Position numbers and translations under genes: made by a program. Positions 11,875 to 19,809 of a stretch of 64,000 bases of DNA are shown here, piece by piece. The notes under the pieces are model-generated. The model was not told the DNA's origin and did no database searches. It saw only the letters and a list, made by a program, of their open reading frames with translations. The first letter of the stretch is position 1, and each line of letters starts with the position of its first letter. Origin of the DNA: Amycolatopsis echigonensis (lineage in GTDB: Bacteria; Actinomycetota; Actinomycetes; Mycobacteriales; Pseudonocardiaceae); the NCBI RefSeq assembly GCF_014174495.1, contig NZ_JACJHR010000034.1, positions 28,231-92,230 of the forward strand. Direction: 5' to 3'.

Positions 11875-12258
11875 GTGCTGAAAGGCTTGCTCGTCGACTA
11901 CGCCGGAGTGCTCACCGACCAGGACGCCGCGCTGCTCTACGAGTACCTGCGCGACGCCCGGGCGAACGGCATGCGCACCGCGCTGGTCTCGAACGCGCCA
12001 GGAGCCGCACCAGAGATGAAAACCGAGCTAGCGCGATACTTTGACGCGCTCGTCTTCTCCGGTGAGGTCGGGGTGGCCAAGCCGAACCGCGAGATCTATC
12101 TCGTCGCGGCCGAGCGGATCGGGCTGGCCGCGCCCCGCTGTGTGTTCGTGGACGACGCCGAGCGGAATGTGCGCGGGGCCGTCGCCGCGGGCATGGTCGG
12201 CGTGCACCACCGCACCATCGCCGAAACTCTCGACGAACTGGCGGCGTTGTTCAGCTGA
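11875..12258 (+). CDS. minimal HAD-like hydrolase
   Basis: 127 residues, much shorter than usual HAD hydrolases (about 200 or more), consisting of the Rossmann core without a cap domain. Motif I reads LLVDYAGVLT (nucleophile Asp8; the usual second Asp is Ala10, as in DFGGVL-type relatives). Motif II is ALVSNAPG, motif III Lys in GVAKPNREIY, motif IV FVDDAERN. Loss of the motif-I acid argues against classical phosphatase chemistry but fits the epoxide-hydrolase/dehalogenase-like HAD branch. GTG 11875 opens directly with motif I. It converges with the methyltransferase gene, overlapping its stop by 8 bp. Substrate unknown. Confidence 0.8.
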   Translation: MLKGLLVDYAGVLTDQDAALLYEYLRDARANGMRTALVSNAPGAAPEMKTELARYFDALVFSGEVGVAKPNREIYLVAAERIGLAAPRCVFVDDAERNVRGAVAAGMVGVHHRTIAETLDELAALFS

Positions 12259-13015
12259 CCCCGCGCCGCACGAGTTCGAAGGACAGCACCGCGGCCGCGG
12301 CGGAGACGTTCAGCGATTCGACGTCGCCGGGCATCGGGATCGACACCCACTCCGTCACCAGTTCAGCGACCGCCTCGCCGACGCCTTCGGTTTCGCCGCC
12401 CAGCACGAACGCCGACCGCTGCGGCAGCTCCACGTCGAACAGCGACGTCGGTGCCGAGGCACCCAGCGCGAACAGGCTGTACCCGGCCTCCACCAGCATT
12501 TCCGCCGCCTCGCGGGCCGATCCGCAGCGCAGCATCGGTGCGCGAAAGGCGACACCCGCGGAGGACTTCACCACCATCGGGTCCAGTGCGGCGACACCCC
12601 GGCGCGGCACGATCACGCCAGCGAGCCCGGCGGCCGTCGCGGTGCGCAGGATCATGCCCACGTTGGCCGGGGTGGTGATGCCGTCGAGGAGCAGCAGCCG
12701 GGCGGGCGGGCGGCGGTCGTCGAGGGCGGCGGCGAGGGCGCGCATCCGGGGCGCGACGACGTCGGCCAGTACGCCCTGGTCCTGTTTTCCGTTGCCGGCC
12801 AGCACTTTCACCCGATGCGCGCTCGCCCGCTGCACCGGAACCCCGGCGGCTTTAGCGGCGCGCTGGATCTCCGCGGCGGCGGGGCCGCGGGCGGTGTCGG
12901 CGAGGATCACCTTGTCCACGCGCAGGTCCGGATCGCCCAGCGCCTCCAGCACGGGCTTGCGCCCGTAGACGGTCAGGAAGCGGTCTTTCGGCGAACCCGC
13001 CAGCTCATCACCCAC
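12251..13015 (-). CDS. TrmH-family (SpoU) RNA 2'-O-methyltransferase
   Basis: About 254 residues from GTG 13015. A substrate-binding N-terminal domain (YGRKPVLEAL) precedes a SPOUT knot with all three family motifs: TTPANVGMILRTA (motif 1), VLGGETEGV (motif 2) and SIPMPGDVESLNVSAAAAV (motif 3). Such enzymes 2'-O-methylate a ribose in rRNA or tRNA with S-adenosylmethionine. The frame could start at ATG 13051, which would overlap the divergent WS/DGAT start; neither start has a clear ribosome-binding site. TsnR-like resistance methyltransferases share the fold, but nothing marks this as one. Confidence 0.9.
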   Translation of the reverse strand: MGDELAGSPKDRFLTVYGRKPVLEALGDPDLRVDKVILADTARGPAAAEIQRAAKAAGVPVQRASAHRVKVLAGNGKQDQGVLADVVAPRMRALAAALDDRRPPARLLLLDGITTPANVGMILRTATAAGLAGVIVPRRGVAALDPMVVKSSAGVAFRAPMLRCGSAREAAEMLVEAGYSLFALGASAPTSLFDVELPQRSAFVLGGETEGVGEAVAELVTEWVSIPMPGDVESLNVSAAAAVLSFELVRRGVS

Positions 13016-13049
13016 ACCGGCCAGTCTCGCATTGTGTAAGGATCGGCTC

Positions 13050-14447
13050 ATGCCCGACCGCCTGTCCGCGCTGGACGCCTCGTTCCTGTACGTCGAGGAC
13101 CAGACGACGCCCATGCACGTCGGGGGCGTGGCGATCTTCGAACGGCCGTCGTCTGGATTCACCTACGAGCAGGTGCTCGACCTCGTCGCCGCGCGGCTGG
13201 CGTTCCTGCCCCGCTACCGCCAGCGCGTGCTCGCCGTGCCGGGGCACCTCGCGCGCCCGGTGTGGGTGGACGACGTCGACTTCGACCTGAACTACCACGT
13301 CCGCCGCTCCGCGCTGCCCCAGCCGGGCAGCGACGACCAGCTGTTCGACCTGGTCGCGCGGCTGATGTCGCGGCGGCTCGCGCCGGAACGCCCGCTCTGG
13401 GAGGCGTATTTCGTCGAGGGGATGGCCGGCGACCGGGTCGCGATGGTGACGAAAACGCACCAGTCCGTTGTGGACGGTGTCGGCACGATCGACCTCGGCC
13501 AGCTGATCCTCGACGAGACCCCTGAACCGCCCGAGCCGTTCGAGGACAGGTGGGTGCCGCGGCGCGAGCCGAGCCGCACGCAGCTGGTCCTCGACGCGAT
13601 GAGCGAGACCGTGCAACGGCCCGGCGAGCTGATCGAAAACGTGCGCGCGGTCGCCGGCGACGCGGCGACCACGGTGAGCAAGGCCGTCGAGACGCTCAGT
13701 GGCGTCGCGGCGACGATCACCCGGCCCGCTCCGCCCGGGCCGCTGAACGTCCGGGTGTCCGGCGGCCGCGTGTTCTCGGTCGTGCGCACGCGGCTGGAGG
13801 ATTTCCGCAAGATCCGCGCGGACCACGGCGGCACGGTCAACGACGTGATCCTCGCCGCGATCACCGGTGCGCTGCGGGAATGGCTGCTGTCGCGCGGGGA
13901 GAACCTCACGCCGACCGAGACCGTGCGGGCGCTCGTGCCGATGGCGGTCACCGACGCCGAAACCGCCGAGTTCGCCACGCCCGCGCTGGTCGGCAACGAG
14001 GTCGCGGCGTACCTGATCGACCTGCCGGTCGGCGAGCCGAGCGCGGTGCTGCGGCTGCAGCACATCGGCCACGCGATGGCCGAGCACCTGAACTCGGGAA
14101 GATCGGTGGCCGCGCGCGGGTTGCTGAAGGTGAGCGGGTTCGCACCGGCGACGCTGCATTCGCTCGGCGCGCGGGCCGGCGGATCGCTGTCCGGACGGAT
14201 TTTCAACCTGATGATCACGAATTCGCCGGGGCCGCAGGTGCCCGTGTACGCCGGAGAGGCGAGACTGGTGGAGATGTTCCCGGTGATGCCGCTGATGCGC
14301 ACGCAGGCGCTGGCGATCGGGGTCACCTCCTACCACGGCGGGGTCTACTTCGGACTCAACGGCGACCGCAAGGCCGCGTTCGACGTCGGGCTGCTCGGCG
14401 GGATGATCGAAGAAGCGCTTGAAGAGCTGAAGGGTGCGCACTGGTGA
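13050..14447 (+). CDS. wax ester synthase/diacylglycerol acyltransferase homologue with altered active-site motif
   Basis: 465 residues with the WS/DGAT layout: N-terminal LSALDASFLYVEDQTTPMHVGG, the PLWE motif (RPLWEAYFVEG, about residue 115), the active-site region KTHQSVVDGVG (about 137) and the C-terminal NDVILAAITGALREW and late DUF1298 domain. The family uses HHxxxDG to transfer acyl-CoA to diacylglycerol or wax alcohol. Here the second His is Gln, so activity is uncertain. ATG 13050 follows AAGGA. The stop overlaps the next gene (GTGA), so the two are co-translated. Confidence 0.9.
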   Translation: MPDRLSALDASFLYVEDQTTPMHVGGVAIFERPSSGFTYEQVLDLVAARLAFLPRYRQRVLAVPGHLARPVWVDDVDFDLNYHVRRSALPQPGSDDQLFDLVARLMSRRLAPERPLWEAYFVEGMAGDRVAMVTKTHQSVVDGVGTIDLGQLILDETPEPPEPFEDRWVPRREPSRTQLVLDAMSETVQRPGELIENVRAVAGDAATTVSKAVETLSGVAATITRPAPPGPLNVRVSGGRVFSVVRTRLEDFRKIRADHGGTVNDVILAAITGALREWLLSRGENLTPTETVRALVPMAVTDAETAEFATPALVGNEVAAYLIDLPVGEPSAVLRLQHIGHAMAEHLNSGRSVAARGLLKVSGFAPATLHSLGARAGGSLSGRIFNLMITNSPGPQVPVYAGEARLVEMFPVMPLMRTQALAIGVTSYHGGVYFGLNGDRKAAFDVGLLGGMIEEALEELKGAHW

Positions 14448-14935
14448 GGGTTTATCTGCCTGCGACGATCGCGATGCTGAGAGACCTGGAGGCCAACGGC
14501 GAGTTCCGCGCTCGCAGCGGCACCGGTTTCGCGCTGACGCCCGCTCTGCGCGAGGCGTACGCGAGCGGTTCCGACGAGGAACTGGAATACGCGGCATTGC
14601 TGGACGCGGCCCGGGCTTCGCTGCGCCTGATCGCGGCCGAGGAAAAGGCCGAGCCGCGGCGAGCCGTGGTGTCGGTGGACGTCGAAGACGCGACGCTGCG
14701 GCCGGACTTGGACGCGGCCGTCGTGCGGCTCGCCGGTCCGGTGCCGAAGTCCCAGATCGCGGCGATCCACGTGGACTCGGCCGAAGCGGAAGACGCGGTG
14801 GCGGCCGCGGCGGCGGTGATCGACGCCGCGGATTTGGGCGACGAGGACGCCGAGTTCGCCCTCGGCGACGCCGAGGACCACGAGCTGGCCTGGTACGCGT
14901 TGCAGGAGTTGCCCTTCCTGCTCGAACTGCTTTAG
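14444..14935 (+). CDS. DUF6912 family protein
   Basis: 163 residues, acidic, without signal or membrane segment. It starts MRVYLPATIAMLRDL, a typical opening of an actinobacterial family of unknown function (DUF6912). The C-terminal half is very Ala/Asp/Glu-rich (DAADLGDEDAEFALGDAEDH) and ends WYALQELPFLLELL. The GTG start overlaps the WS/DGAT stop, so the pair forms an operon, suggesting a link to lipid metabolism, but this is positional only. Confidence 0.75.
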   Translation: MRVYLPATIAMLRDLEANGEFRARSGTGFALTPALREAYASGSDEELEYAALLDAARASLRLIAAEEKAEPRRAVVSVDVEDATLRPDLDAAVVRLAGPVPKSQIAAIHVDSAEAEDAVAAAAAVIDAADLGDEDAEFALGDAEDHELAWYALQELPFLLELL

Positions 14936-15069
14936 CCGGTCCGGGAAGGGCTCCTTCACGGACTTCGATTCAGCACCAGGGACTTACGGCGGCCCGATGG
15001 GCGCGGCTGAGGCGCGTCTAGCGGGATCCGCCGTGGTGGCCGGCGACGCCGATCCCGCGGCTGGCGGAA

Positions 15070-15867
15070 TCAGCCGCCGGTGAGGGTGCCGATGTCGGCT
15101 GGGGCGGGGGCGTCGACCGTGACCGGGGTGTTCCAGTCCGTGTAGTGCGCCTTGACCGTGGCGACGCCGGTCTGGCCGGTGGCCTGCATGATCGGCGTGA
15201 GGTCGAGGACGAGTTGCATCGGCCGGTGCTGCGGGTCCAGCCAGAGGTCGAACGGGACCGTCTTGCCGCGGTCGCCGAGCCGGGCCAGTGCTTCGGCGGG
15301 AAGGCCGCCGGGCAGTTCGGAACCGAGTTTCCCCAGGTCGACGGTCAGGTGGTAGTGCGCGGCCGAAGCTCCGTCGAGGGTGGTCTGCTCGCTGGAGGCC
15401 ACCGTCCCCGCCGTGCGGACCTGGGCCAGGGTGCGCGTCGGGTCGTTCTGCTCGGCCAGTTGCGCCAGGCTGCCGCCCAGCACCTGTGAAAGCGGATCGG
15501 TGCCGTCCGGCGACACCTTCACCCACGCCTTGTGGTCGCTGACCTGGTCTCGCGCGCTTTCCGGGACCTTCGCGTACAGCGTTTTGTCGACAAGCCGCAG
15601 TTCGAGCGGTTCGCCGACGTAGTCCGTCGTCATCGACAGCGACGTTCCGGACGGGTCGAATTTCGCTTGGCCCTGTCCGTGGGACACCACGGTGCCGGTG
15701 GTGACGTCCGCGGTGAACTTCGCGGTGTGCCCGGCCAGGGTCGCGGCCGAGGCGGCGTCGGCGAGCGCGCGGGCGTCGGTGAAACGCTGTGGTTCCGGCG
15801 TGCTGGAACACCCCGCCGAGGCGATCGCCAGCAGCGCGGCGACACCTGCCACGGCCGTCCTGTGCAT
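15070..15867 (-). CDS. putative lipoprotein, LppX/LprG-like (paralogue 1)
   Basis: 265 residues. A lipoprotein signal with lipobox ASAGC (Cys about residue 21) precedes a globular domain. Repeated motifs YVGEPLELRLVDKTLYAKVP, KAWVKVSPDGTDPLSQ and VKAHYTDWNTPVTVDAP are shared with the gene just upstream (16019-16921), so the two are tandem duplicates. The composition and pattern suggest the LolA/LppX-LprAFG fold that shields lipids outside the membrane; this is an inference from pattern, not a family match. ATG 15867 is preceded by AGAGAGG. Confidence 0.75.
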   Translation of the reverse strand: MHRTAVAGVAALLAIASAGCSSTPEPQRFTDARALADAASAATLAGHTAKFTADVTTGTVVSHGQGQAKFDPSGTSLSMTTDYVGEPLELRLVDKTLYAKVPESARDQVSDHKAWVKVSPDGTDPLSQVLGGSLAQLAEQNDPTRTLAQVRTAGTVASSEQTTLDGASAAHYHLTVDLGKLGSELPGGLPAEALARLGDRGKTVPFDLWLDPQHRPMQLVLDLTPIMQATGQTGVATVKAHYTDWNTPVTVDAPAPADIGTLTGG

Positions 15868-15971
15868 CCGAAAACCCTCTCTGACCGGCCGTAAGTGCCT
15901 CCAGCCAAGCACAGCGGGCGAGGCCGACCCGTTCGGGGGAACGCGTGCTACCGGCAGTAGCGCGCGAAAAA

Positions 15972-16002
15972 CGGGCCCCGAGCCGGAGTGGCTCGGGGCC
16001 CG
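15972..16002 (-). terminator. terminator after the second lipoprotein gene
   Basis: A perfect 13-bp stem (CGGGCCCCGAGCC with its complement) and 5-base loop, 16 bp past the stop of the gene at 16019-16921, with short A/T-rich runs on both sides. Confidence 0.85.
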
Positions 16003-16018
16003 CGAAAAGCTCCGGGGA

Positions 16019-16921
16019 TCAGTGCCCCATCTTCTTCATGACCTCGCCGAAGTCGGTGACCTGGTCGGCGGGCGGCGCGGCCACGTCGACCGGCTTGCCC
16101 CAGTCGGTGTACTTGACGGTGATCTTGCCGCCCGTGGCGCCCGAGCCGGTCGAGGCGCCGAGCGACTTCATCATCTCCGACTGGTCCATCGTGACCTGCA
16201 GCGGAAGCTGGTCCTTGTCGATCCAGATCTCGGCCGGGATCTTGATGTTCTTGCCCGCGAGCATCTTCTTCATCTGCTCCTGGACCTCGGCGGGCTGGCC
16301 CTTCGCGTAGGTCTCGATGGACTTGCTGACGTCCAGCTCGACCTTGTAGTGGTTGACCTTCTCGCCGTTCAGCTCGACCTGGTCGGCCCCGGTGATCTGG
16401 CCGGTCTTGGAGACCTGGTCGAGGATCTGCGTCGGGTCGCTCTGCTGGGTCGACTGCGCCATGGCCTTGCTGAACGACTGCGACATCGGGTCGGTGGCGT
16501 CGGGCGAGATCTTCAGCCACGGCTTGTCGGTGCCGAACTGGGTGGCCTGCGCGGCCGGGACCTTCATGTAGAGGGTCTTGTCGACGTAGCGCATCTCGGT
16601 GGTGCCCTGCGGCGTGTTCATGGTCATCGTCATGGCGGAGTTCTCGCCGTCGAAGCGCATCGAACCCTCGGCCTGCATGGACTGGCCGCCCATGGACATG
16701 TCCATCGACATCTTCGCCGACTTGGCCTTCTCCGTGCCCTGCTTGGCCGCGTCGGCCAGCTTGAGCGCGTCGCTGAACGGCGACGCCAGGCCGGACCCGC
16801 CGTCCTTCGCCTGCTGCCCGGCCGGCACCGCGGTGCCGTTCTCGGCGCTCGAGCCGCAGCCCGTCAGCACCAGCGCCAGCGCCGCACCCGCGGCGACAGC
16901 GAACGTCGTGGTCTTGCGCAT
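16019..16921 (-). CDS. putative lipoprotein, LppX/LprG-like (paralogue 2)
   Basis: 300 residues. Signal and lipobox VLTGC (lipidated Cys about residue 22), a low-complexity linker, then a Met-rich strand (KMSMDMSMGGQSMQ) and the same motifs as its neighbour: YVDKTLYMKVP, KPWLKISPDATDPMSQ, SDPTQILDQV and VKYTDWGKPVDVAAP. It is likely exported and anchored to the outer leaflet. Function is not known; lipid or small-molecule carriage is inferred from the presumed fold. ATG 16921 has AGGGGGAG 5-6 bases upstream. A terminator at 15972 separates it from paralogue 1, so they are probably separate transcription units. Confidence 0.8.
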   Translation of the reverse strand: MRKTTTFAVAAGAALALVLTGCGSSAENGTAVPAGQQAKDGGSGLASPFSDALKLADAAKQGTEKAKSAKMSMDMSMGGQSMQAEGSMRFDGENSAMTMTMNTPQGTTEMRYVDKTLYMKVPAAQATQFGTDKPWLKISPDATDPMSQSFSKAMAQSTQQSDPTQILDQVSKTGQITGADQVELNGEKVNHYKVELDVSKSIETYAKGQPAEVQEQMKKMLAGKNIKIPAEIWIDKDQLPLQVTMDQSEMMKSLGASTGSGATGGKITVKYTDWGKPVDVAAPPADQVTDFGEVMKKMGH

Positions 16922-17048
16922 GGTTCTCCCCCTAGGAAGGAATCGGTCTTTGCCCTGCGTTGTCGCCGGCCGGCCTGGAAGGCCGCGTCCTTGCGGTCCG
17001 GCGCGCGGGCCACTGGCGGGGTGACTCCGCGAGGTTGCTTCTGAGACG

Positions 17049-17080
17049 CCGTCCGGCGGGAAGAGGTTCCCTCCGGACGG
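17049..17080 (-). terminator. hairpin after rsgA
   Basis: Nested complementary arms (CCGTCCGG and CCGGACGG outside, GGGAA and TTCCC inside, loop GAGG) lie 82 bp past the rsgA stop on its strand. It could also act in the leader of the lipoprotein gene at 16019-16921. Confidence 0.55.
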
Positions 17081-17161
17081 AGGAATTTTGCTCCGGTTCG
17101 TCCCCGCCCGGGGCACTCGCCTGCGTATCGGTGACGGCCGCGCGAAGTTACCGTTTCCAGG

Positions 17162-18232
17162 TCACGATTCGGCGCGAATTTCCCCGCCGCCGCCCGCTCG
17201 CGACACCAGCAGCCTGCGCAGCGACGCCAGCCGCTCCGGTCCGGCGTTCCCGTCGGCGACCACGTCGTCCAGCGCGCAGTCCGGGTCCTCGGGCGGTCCG
17301 AGGTGGCCGCAGTTCGGCGGGCATTCCTCGGCGGCCTTGGCGAACTCCTCGAAGGCGTTCACGATGTCGTCCGCGGTTACGTGCGCGAGCCCGAACGACC
17401 GGACGCCGGGGGTGTCGACCACCCAGCCCCCGCCCGCGAGCGGCAGCGCGACCGCGGCCACCGAGGTGTGCCGCCCCTTGCCGACCGAGCTGACGTCGCC
17501 GGTAGCGAGTTCGGCGGCGGGCACCAGGCGGTTGACCAATGTCGACTTGCCGACTCCGGAATGCCCGACGAGCGCGGTGATCCGGCCGGCGAGGCGTTCG
17601 CGCAGGCCCGTGGGTTCCTCGTCGTGCCGGGTGACGATGGCCGGGACGTCCAGGCCCGCGTAGCCGGCGAGCAGCGAATCCGGGCTGGCGAGGTCGGATT
17701 TCGTCAGGCACAGCACGGGTTCCAGGCCGCCCGCGTAGCACGCGACGAGGCAGCGGTCGATGAAGCCGGGCCGGGGCGGGGGATCGGCGAGCGAGGTGAC
17801 GATCAGCAGCTGCGCGGCGTTGGCGACCACCACGCGTTCGTACGGGTCGGTGTCGTCGGCGGTGCGGCGCAGCACGCTGGTGCGGTCGTCGACGCGGACG
17901 ATCCGGGCGAGCGTGTCCGGCCGTCCGGAGACGTCGCCGACCAGCCCGACCATGTCCCCGACGACCACCGACACGCGGCCCATTTCGCGGGCCCGCATGG
18001 CCATCACGACGCGGTCCGGGTCGGAGTCGACCGCGCACGTCCAGCGTCCGCGGTCCTTGCCGATCACCATCGCGGTGACCGCGTCGGCGTGCTCGGGCCT
18101 GCGCTTGCTGCGTGGCCTGGTGCCCTTGCCGGGACGCACCCGCACGTCGGATTCGTCCAGCCGCCTCCAGTCGCCTCGCCCCAAGCCGCCCACGTCCTCC
18201 CGGTCGCTCCATGCCTGGTCGAATGATCCCAT
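17162..18232 (-). CDS. rsgA: small ribosomal subunit biogenesis GTPase RsgA
   Basis: 356 residues. A circularly permuted GTPase that tests the decoding site of maturing 30S subunits. The order is an OB-fold (about 60-115), G4 (LTKSD, about 187), then G1 GHSGVGKST (about 238), G3 DTPG (about 284), and the C-terminal zinc-binding domain with ECPPNCGHLGPPEDPDC (Cys and His ligands, about 312-328). All key motifs are intact. The ATG at 18232 gives a basic N-terminal extension (KGTRPRSKRRPEH) typical of actinobacterial RsgA; a later GTG start is possible. It is divergent from the SRAP gene, 63 bp away. Confidence 0.94.
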   Translation of the reverse strand: MGSFDQAWSDREDVGGLGRGDWRRLDESDVRVRPGKGTRPRSKRRPEHADAVTAMVIGKDRGRWTCAVDSDPDRVVMAMRAREMGRVSVVVGDMVGLVGDVSGRPDTLARIVRVDDRTSVLRRTADDTDPYERVVVANAAQLLIVTSLADPPPRPGFIDRCLVACYAGGLEPVLCLTKSDLASPDSLLAGYAGLDVPAIVTRHDEEPTGLRERLAGRITALVGHSGVGKSTLVNRLVPAAELATGDVSSVGKGRHTSVAAVALPLAGGGWVVDTPGVRSFGLAHVTADDIVNAFEEFAKAAEECPPNCGHLGPPEDPDCALDDVVADGNAGPERLASLRRLLVSRAGGGGEIRAES

Positions 18233-18295
18233 GCCAGTCGCGCCGGGCCTGGTTTGCGTGCGACGATGGCCGCGAGGCACCCCGAGGAGGTTGGC

Positions 18296-19051
18296 ATGTG
18301 CGGCCGTTACGCCGCGACGAAAGACCCGGCGAAGCTGGTCGAGGAGTTCGCCGCGGTCGACCTGACCGAGGGCCGGGCGCGGGCGGACCACAACGTCGCG
18401 CCGACCAAGAACGTCGTGACCGTGGTGCAGCGGCATCCCCGCGACGCCGACGGGCTCGTCCTCGAAGACGAACCGGCGGAACGCTCTCTGCGGATCATGC
18501 GGTGGGGCCTGGTTCCGTTCTGGGCCAAGGATCCCTCGGCGGGTTCGCGGATGATCAACACCCGCGCGGAGACCGCGAAGGAAAAGCCCGCGTTCAAGCG
18601 CGCGCTGGCGTCGCGGCGCTGCCTGGTTCCCGCCGACGGCTGGTTCGAGTGGCGGCGCACGGGCAAGGAGAAGGAGCCGTTCTACATGACGGATCCCTCC
18701 GGGAAATCGCTCGCGTTCGGCGGAATCTGGGAAACCTGGCGGCCGAAGGACGACGCCGACGCCGAACCGCTGATCACCTTCTCGATCCTGACGACGGACG
18801 CCGCGGGCCAGCTCACCGACGTCCACCACCGGATGCCGCTGATCGTGCCGCGCGACAACTGGGCGGGCTGGCTCGACCCGGACCGGTCCGAAGTGGACGA
18901 ACTGATGGTGCCGACGCCGCCCTCGGTCGTCGAATCGCTGGAGCTGCGGCCGGTGTCGAGCCTGGTGAACAACGTCCGCAACAACGGTCCCGAGCTGGTG
19001 CGGCGGGTGGACACCGGGCAGCCCGTCGACTCGCTGTTCGACCTGCCATGA
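18296..19051 (+). CDS. SRAP domain DNA-protein crosslink sensor (YedK/HMCES)
   Basis: 251 residues. SRAP proteins seal abasic sites in single-stranded DNA by forming a thiazolidine crosslink through Cys2. The protein starts MCGRY exactly as required once Met1 is removed. ATG 18296, behind GAGGAGG, is therefore the correct start, not the upstream in-frame codon at 18254. Other family marks are APTKNV, RWGLVPFWAKD, INTRAET, CLVPADGWFEW (catalytic Glu) and VHHRMPLIV (catalytic His). The next gene overlaps the stop by 4 bases (ATGA), so an alpha/beta hydrolase is co-translated. Confidence 0.95.
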   Translation: MCGRYAATKDPAKLVEEFAAVDLTEGRARADHNVAPTKNVVTVVQRHPRDADGLVLEDEPAERSLRIMRWGLVPFWAKDPSAGSRMINTRAETAKEKPAFKRALASRRCLVPADGWFEWRRTGKEKEPFYMTDPSGKSLAFGGIWETWRPKDDADAEPLITFSILTTDAAGQLTDVHHRMPLIVPRDNWAGWLDPDRSEVDELMVPTPPSVVESLELRPVSSLVNNVRNNGPELVRRVDTGQPVDSLFDLP

Positions 19052-19656
19052 CCACGCTCGAGATCGACACCGAACACGGGCCCGCGCGAGTCGAGCTGCA
19101 TTGCGCGCCCGACGGCGACGCGGTGCTCATGCTCGGCCACGGCGCGGGCGGCGGCATCGGGGCGAAGGATCTCGTGGCGGTAGCGCAGGCGGCGAAGGCG
19201 GCTGGGATGCATGTGGCGCTGGTGGAACAGCCGTACCGGGTGGCCGGCCGTCGGGCTCCGGCTCCGGCCAAGCAGCTGGACACGGCGTGGCTGACGGTGG
19301 CGGACGAGATTTCCGCTCGGTTCGACGACCTTCCGCTGGTGTTCGGCGGTCGTTCTTCCGGCGCCAGGGTGGCCTGCCGGACGGCGTCGGCCGGGCAGGC
19401 GGTCGCGGTGCTGTGCTTGGCTTTCCCGGAACATCCGCCGGGGAAGCCGGAAAAGTCGCGGCAGGGGGAGCTGGACGCGGTCGAGGTGCCCGCGCTGGTC
19501 ATCCAGGGAGAGCGGGATCCGTTCGGGCGGCCTTCGGCTGCTCCGCACCACGAGATCGTCGTGGTGGCGGGGGACCACACGTTGTCCAGTGATCTGGACG
19601 CGGTGGCGCGGGCCGCCGCCGAGTGGTTGGGACGGGTTGTCCGGCCGCATCTGTGA
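19048..19656 (+). CDS. alpha/beta hydrolase family protein (TEX30/KANSL3-like)
   Basis: 202 residues. A compact alpha/beta hydrolase with a HGAG oxyanion motif (LMLGHGAGGG, about 32-41), a nucleophile elbow GRSSGAR (Ser about 108), an Asp in ERDPFG and a catalytic His in VAGDHTLS. The short length and HGAGG/GRSSGG pattern fit the TEX30/KANSL3-like dienelactone-hydrolase branch. Its start overlaps the SRAP stop. Whether it serves the same DNA-repair context is unknown. Confidence 0.85.
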   Translation: MTTLEIDTEHGPARVELHCAPDGDAVLMLGHGAGGGIGAKDLVAVAQAAKAAGMHVALVEQPYRVAGRRAPAPAKQLDTAWLTVADEISARFDDLPLVFGGRSSGARVACRTASAGQAVAVLCLAFPEHPPGKPEKSRQGELDAVEVPALVIQGERDPFGRPSAAPHHEIVVVAGDHTLSSDLDAVARAAAEWLGRVVRPHL

Positions 19657-19666
19657 CGGTGCTGGC

Positions 19667-19747
19667 TGTGGATAGTTCGAGGATGCGTTTCTGCTGCTCA
19701 GGACTGGTTTTGTGGAGTTATCCACAACTTGGCTGGCCTGTGGGCAA
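19667..19747. promoter_or_regulatory. cluster of DnaA-box-like 9-mers
   Basis: Between two convergent genes lie TTATCCACA (19718-19726, the exact classical DnaA box), CTATCCACA (complement, 19667-19675), TTGCCCACA (complement, 19739-19747) and AACTCCACA (complement, 19711-19719). The middle two overlap as TGTGGAGTTATCCACA. The actinobacterial consensus is TTGTCCACA. Possible DnaA-titration or regulatory site; not a chromosomal origin, because no dnaA/dnaN genes are nearby. Confidence 0.4.
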
Positions 19748-19809
19748 CTCGGGGTGAGGGCCGGCTCCGGCCGATCGAGCCGGATAGTCTGGGCGTGGGC
19801 GGTGCGGGA

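Noticed and set aside
19667..19747. Chromosomal origin of replication
   Set aside because: DnaA-like boxes are present, but the region is short and lacks dnaA, dnaN and an A/T-rich unwinding element.
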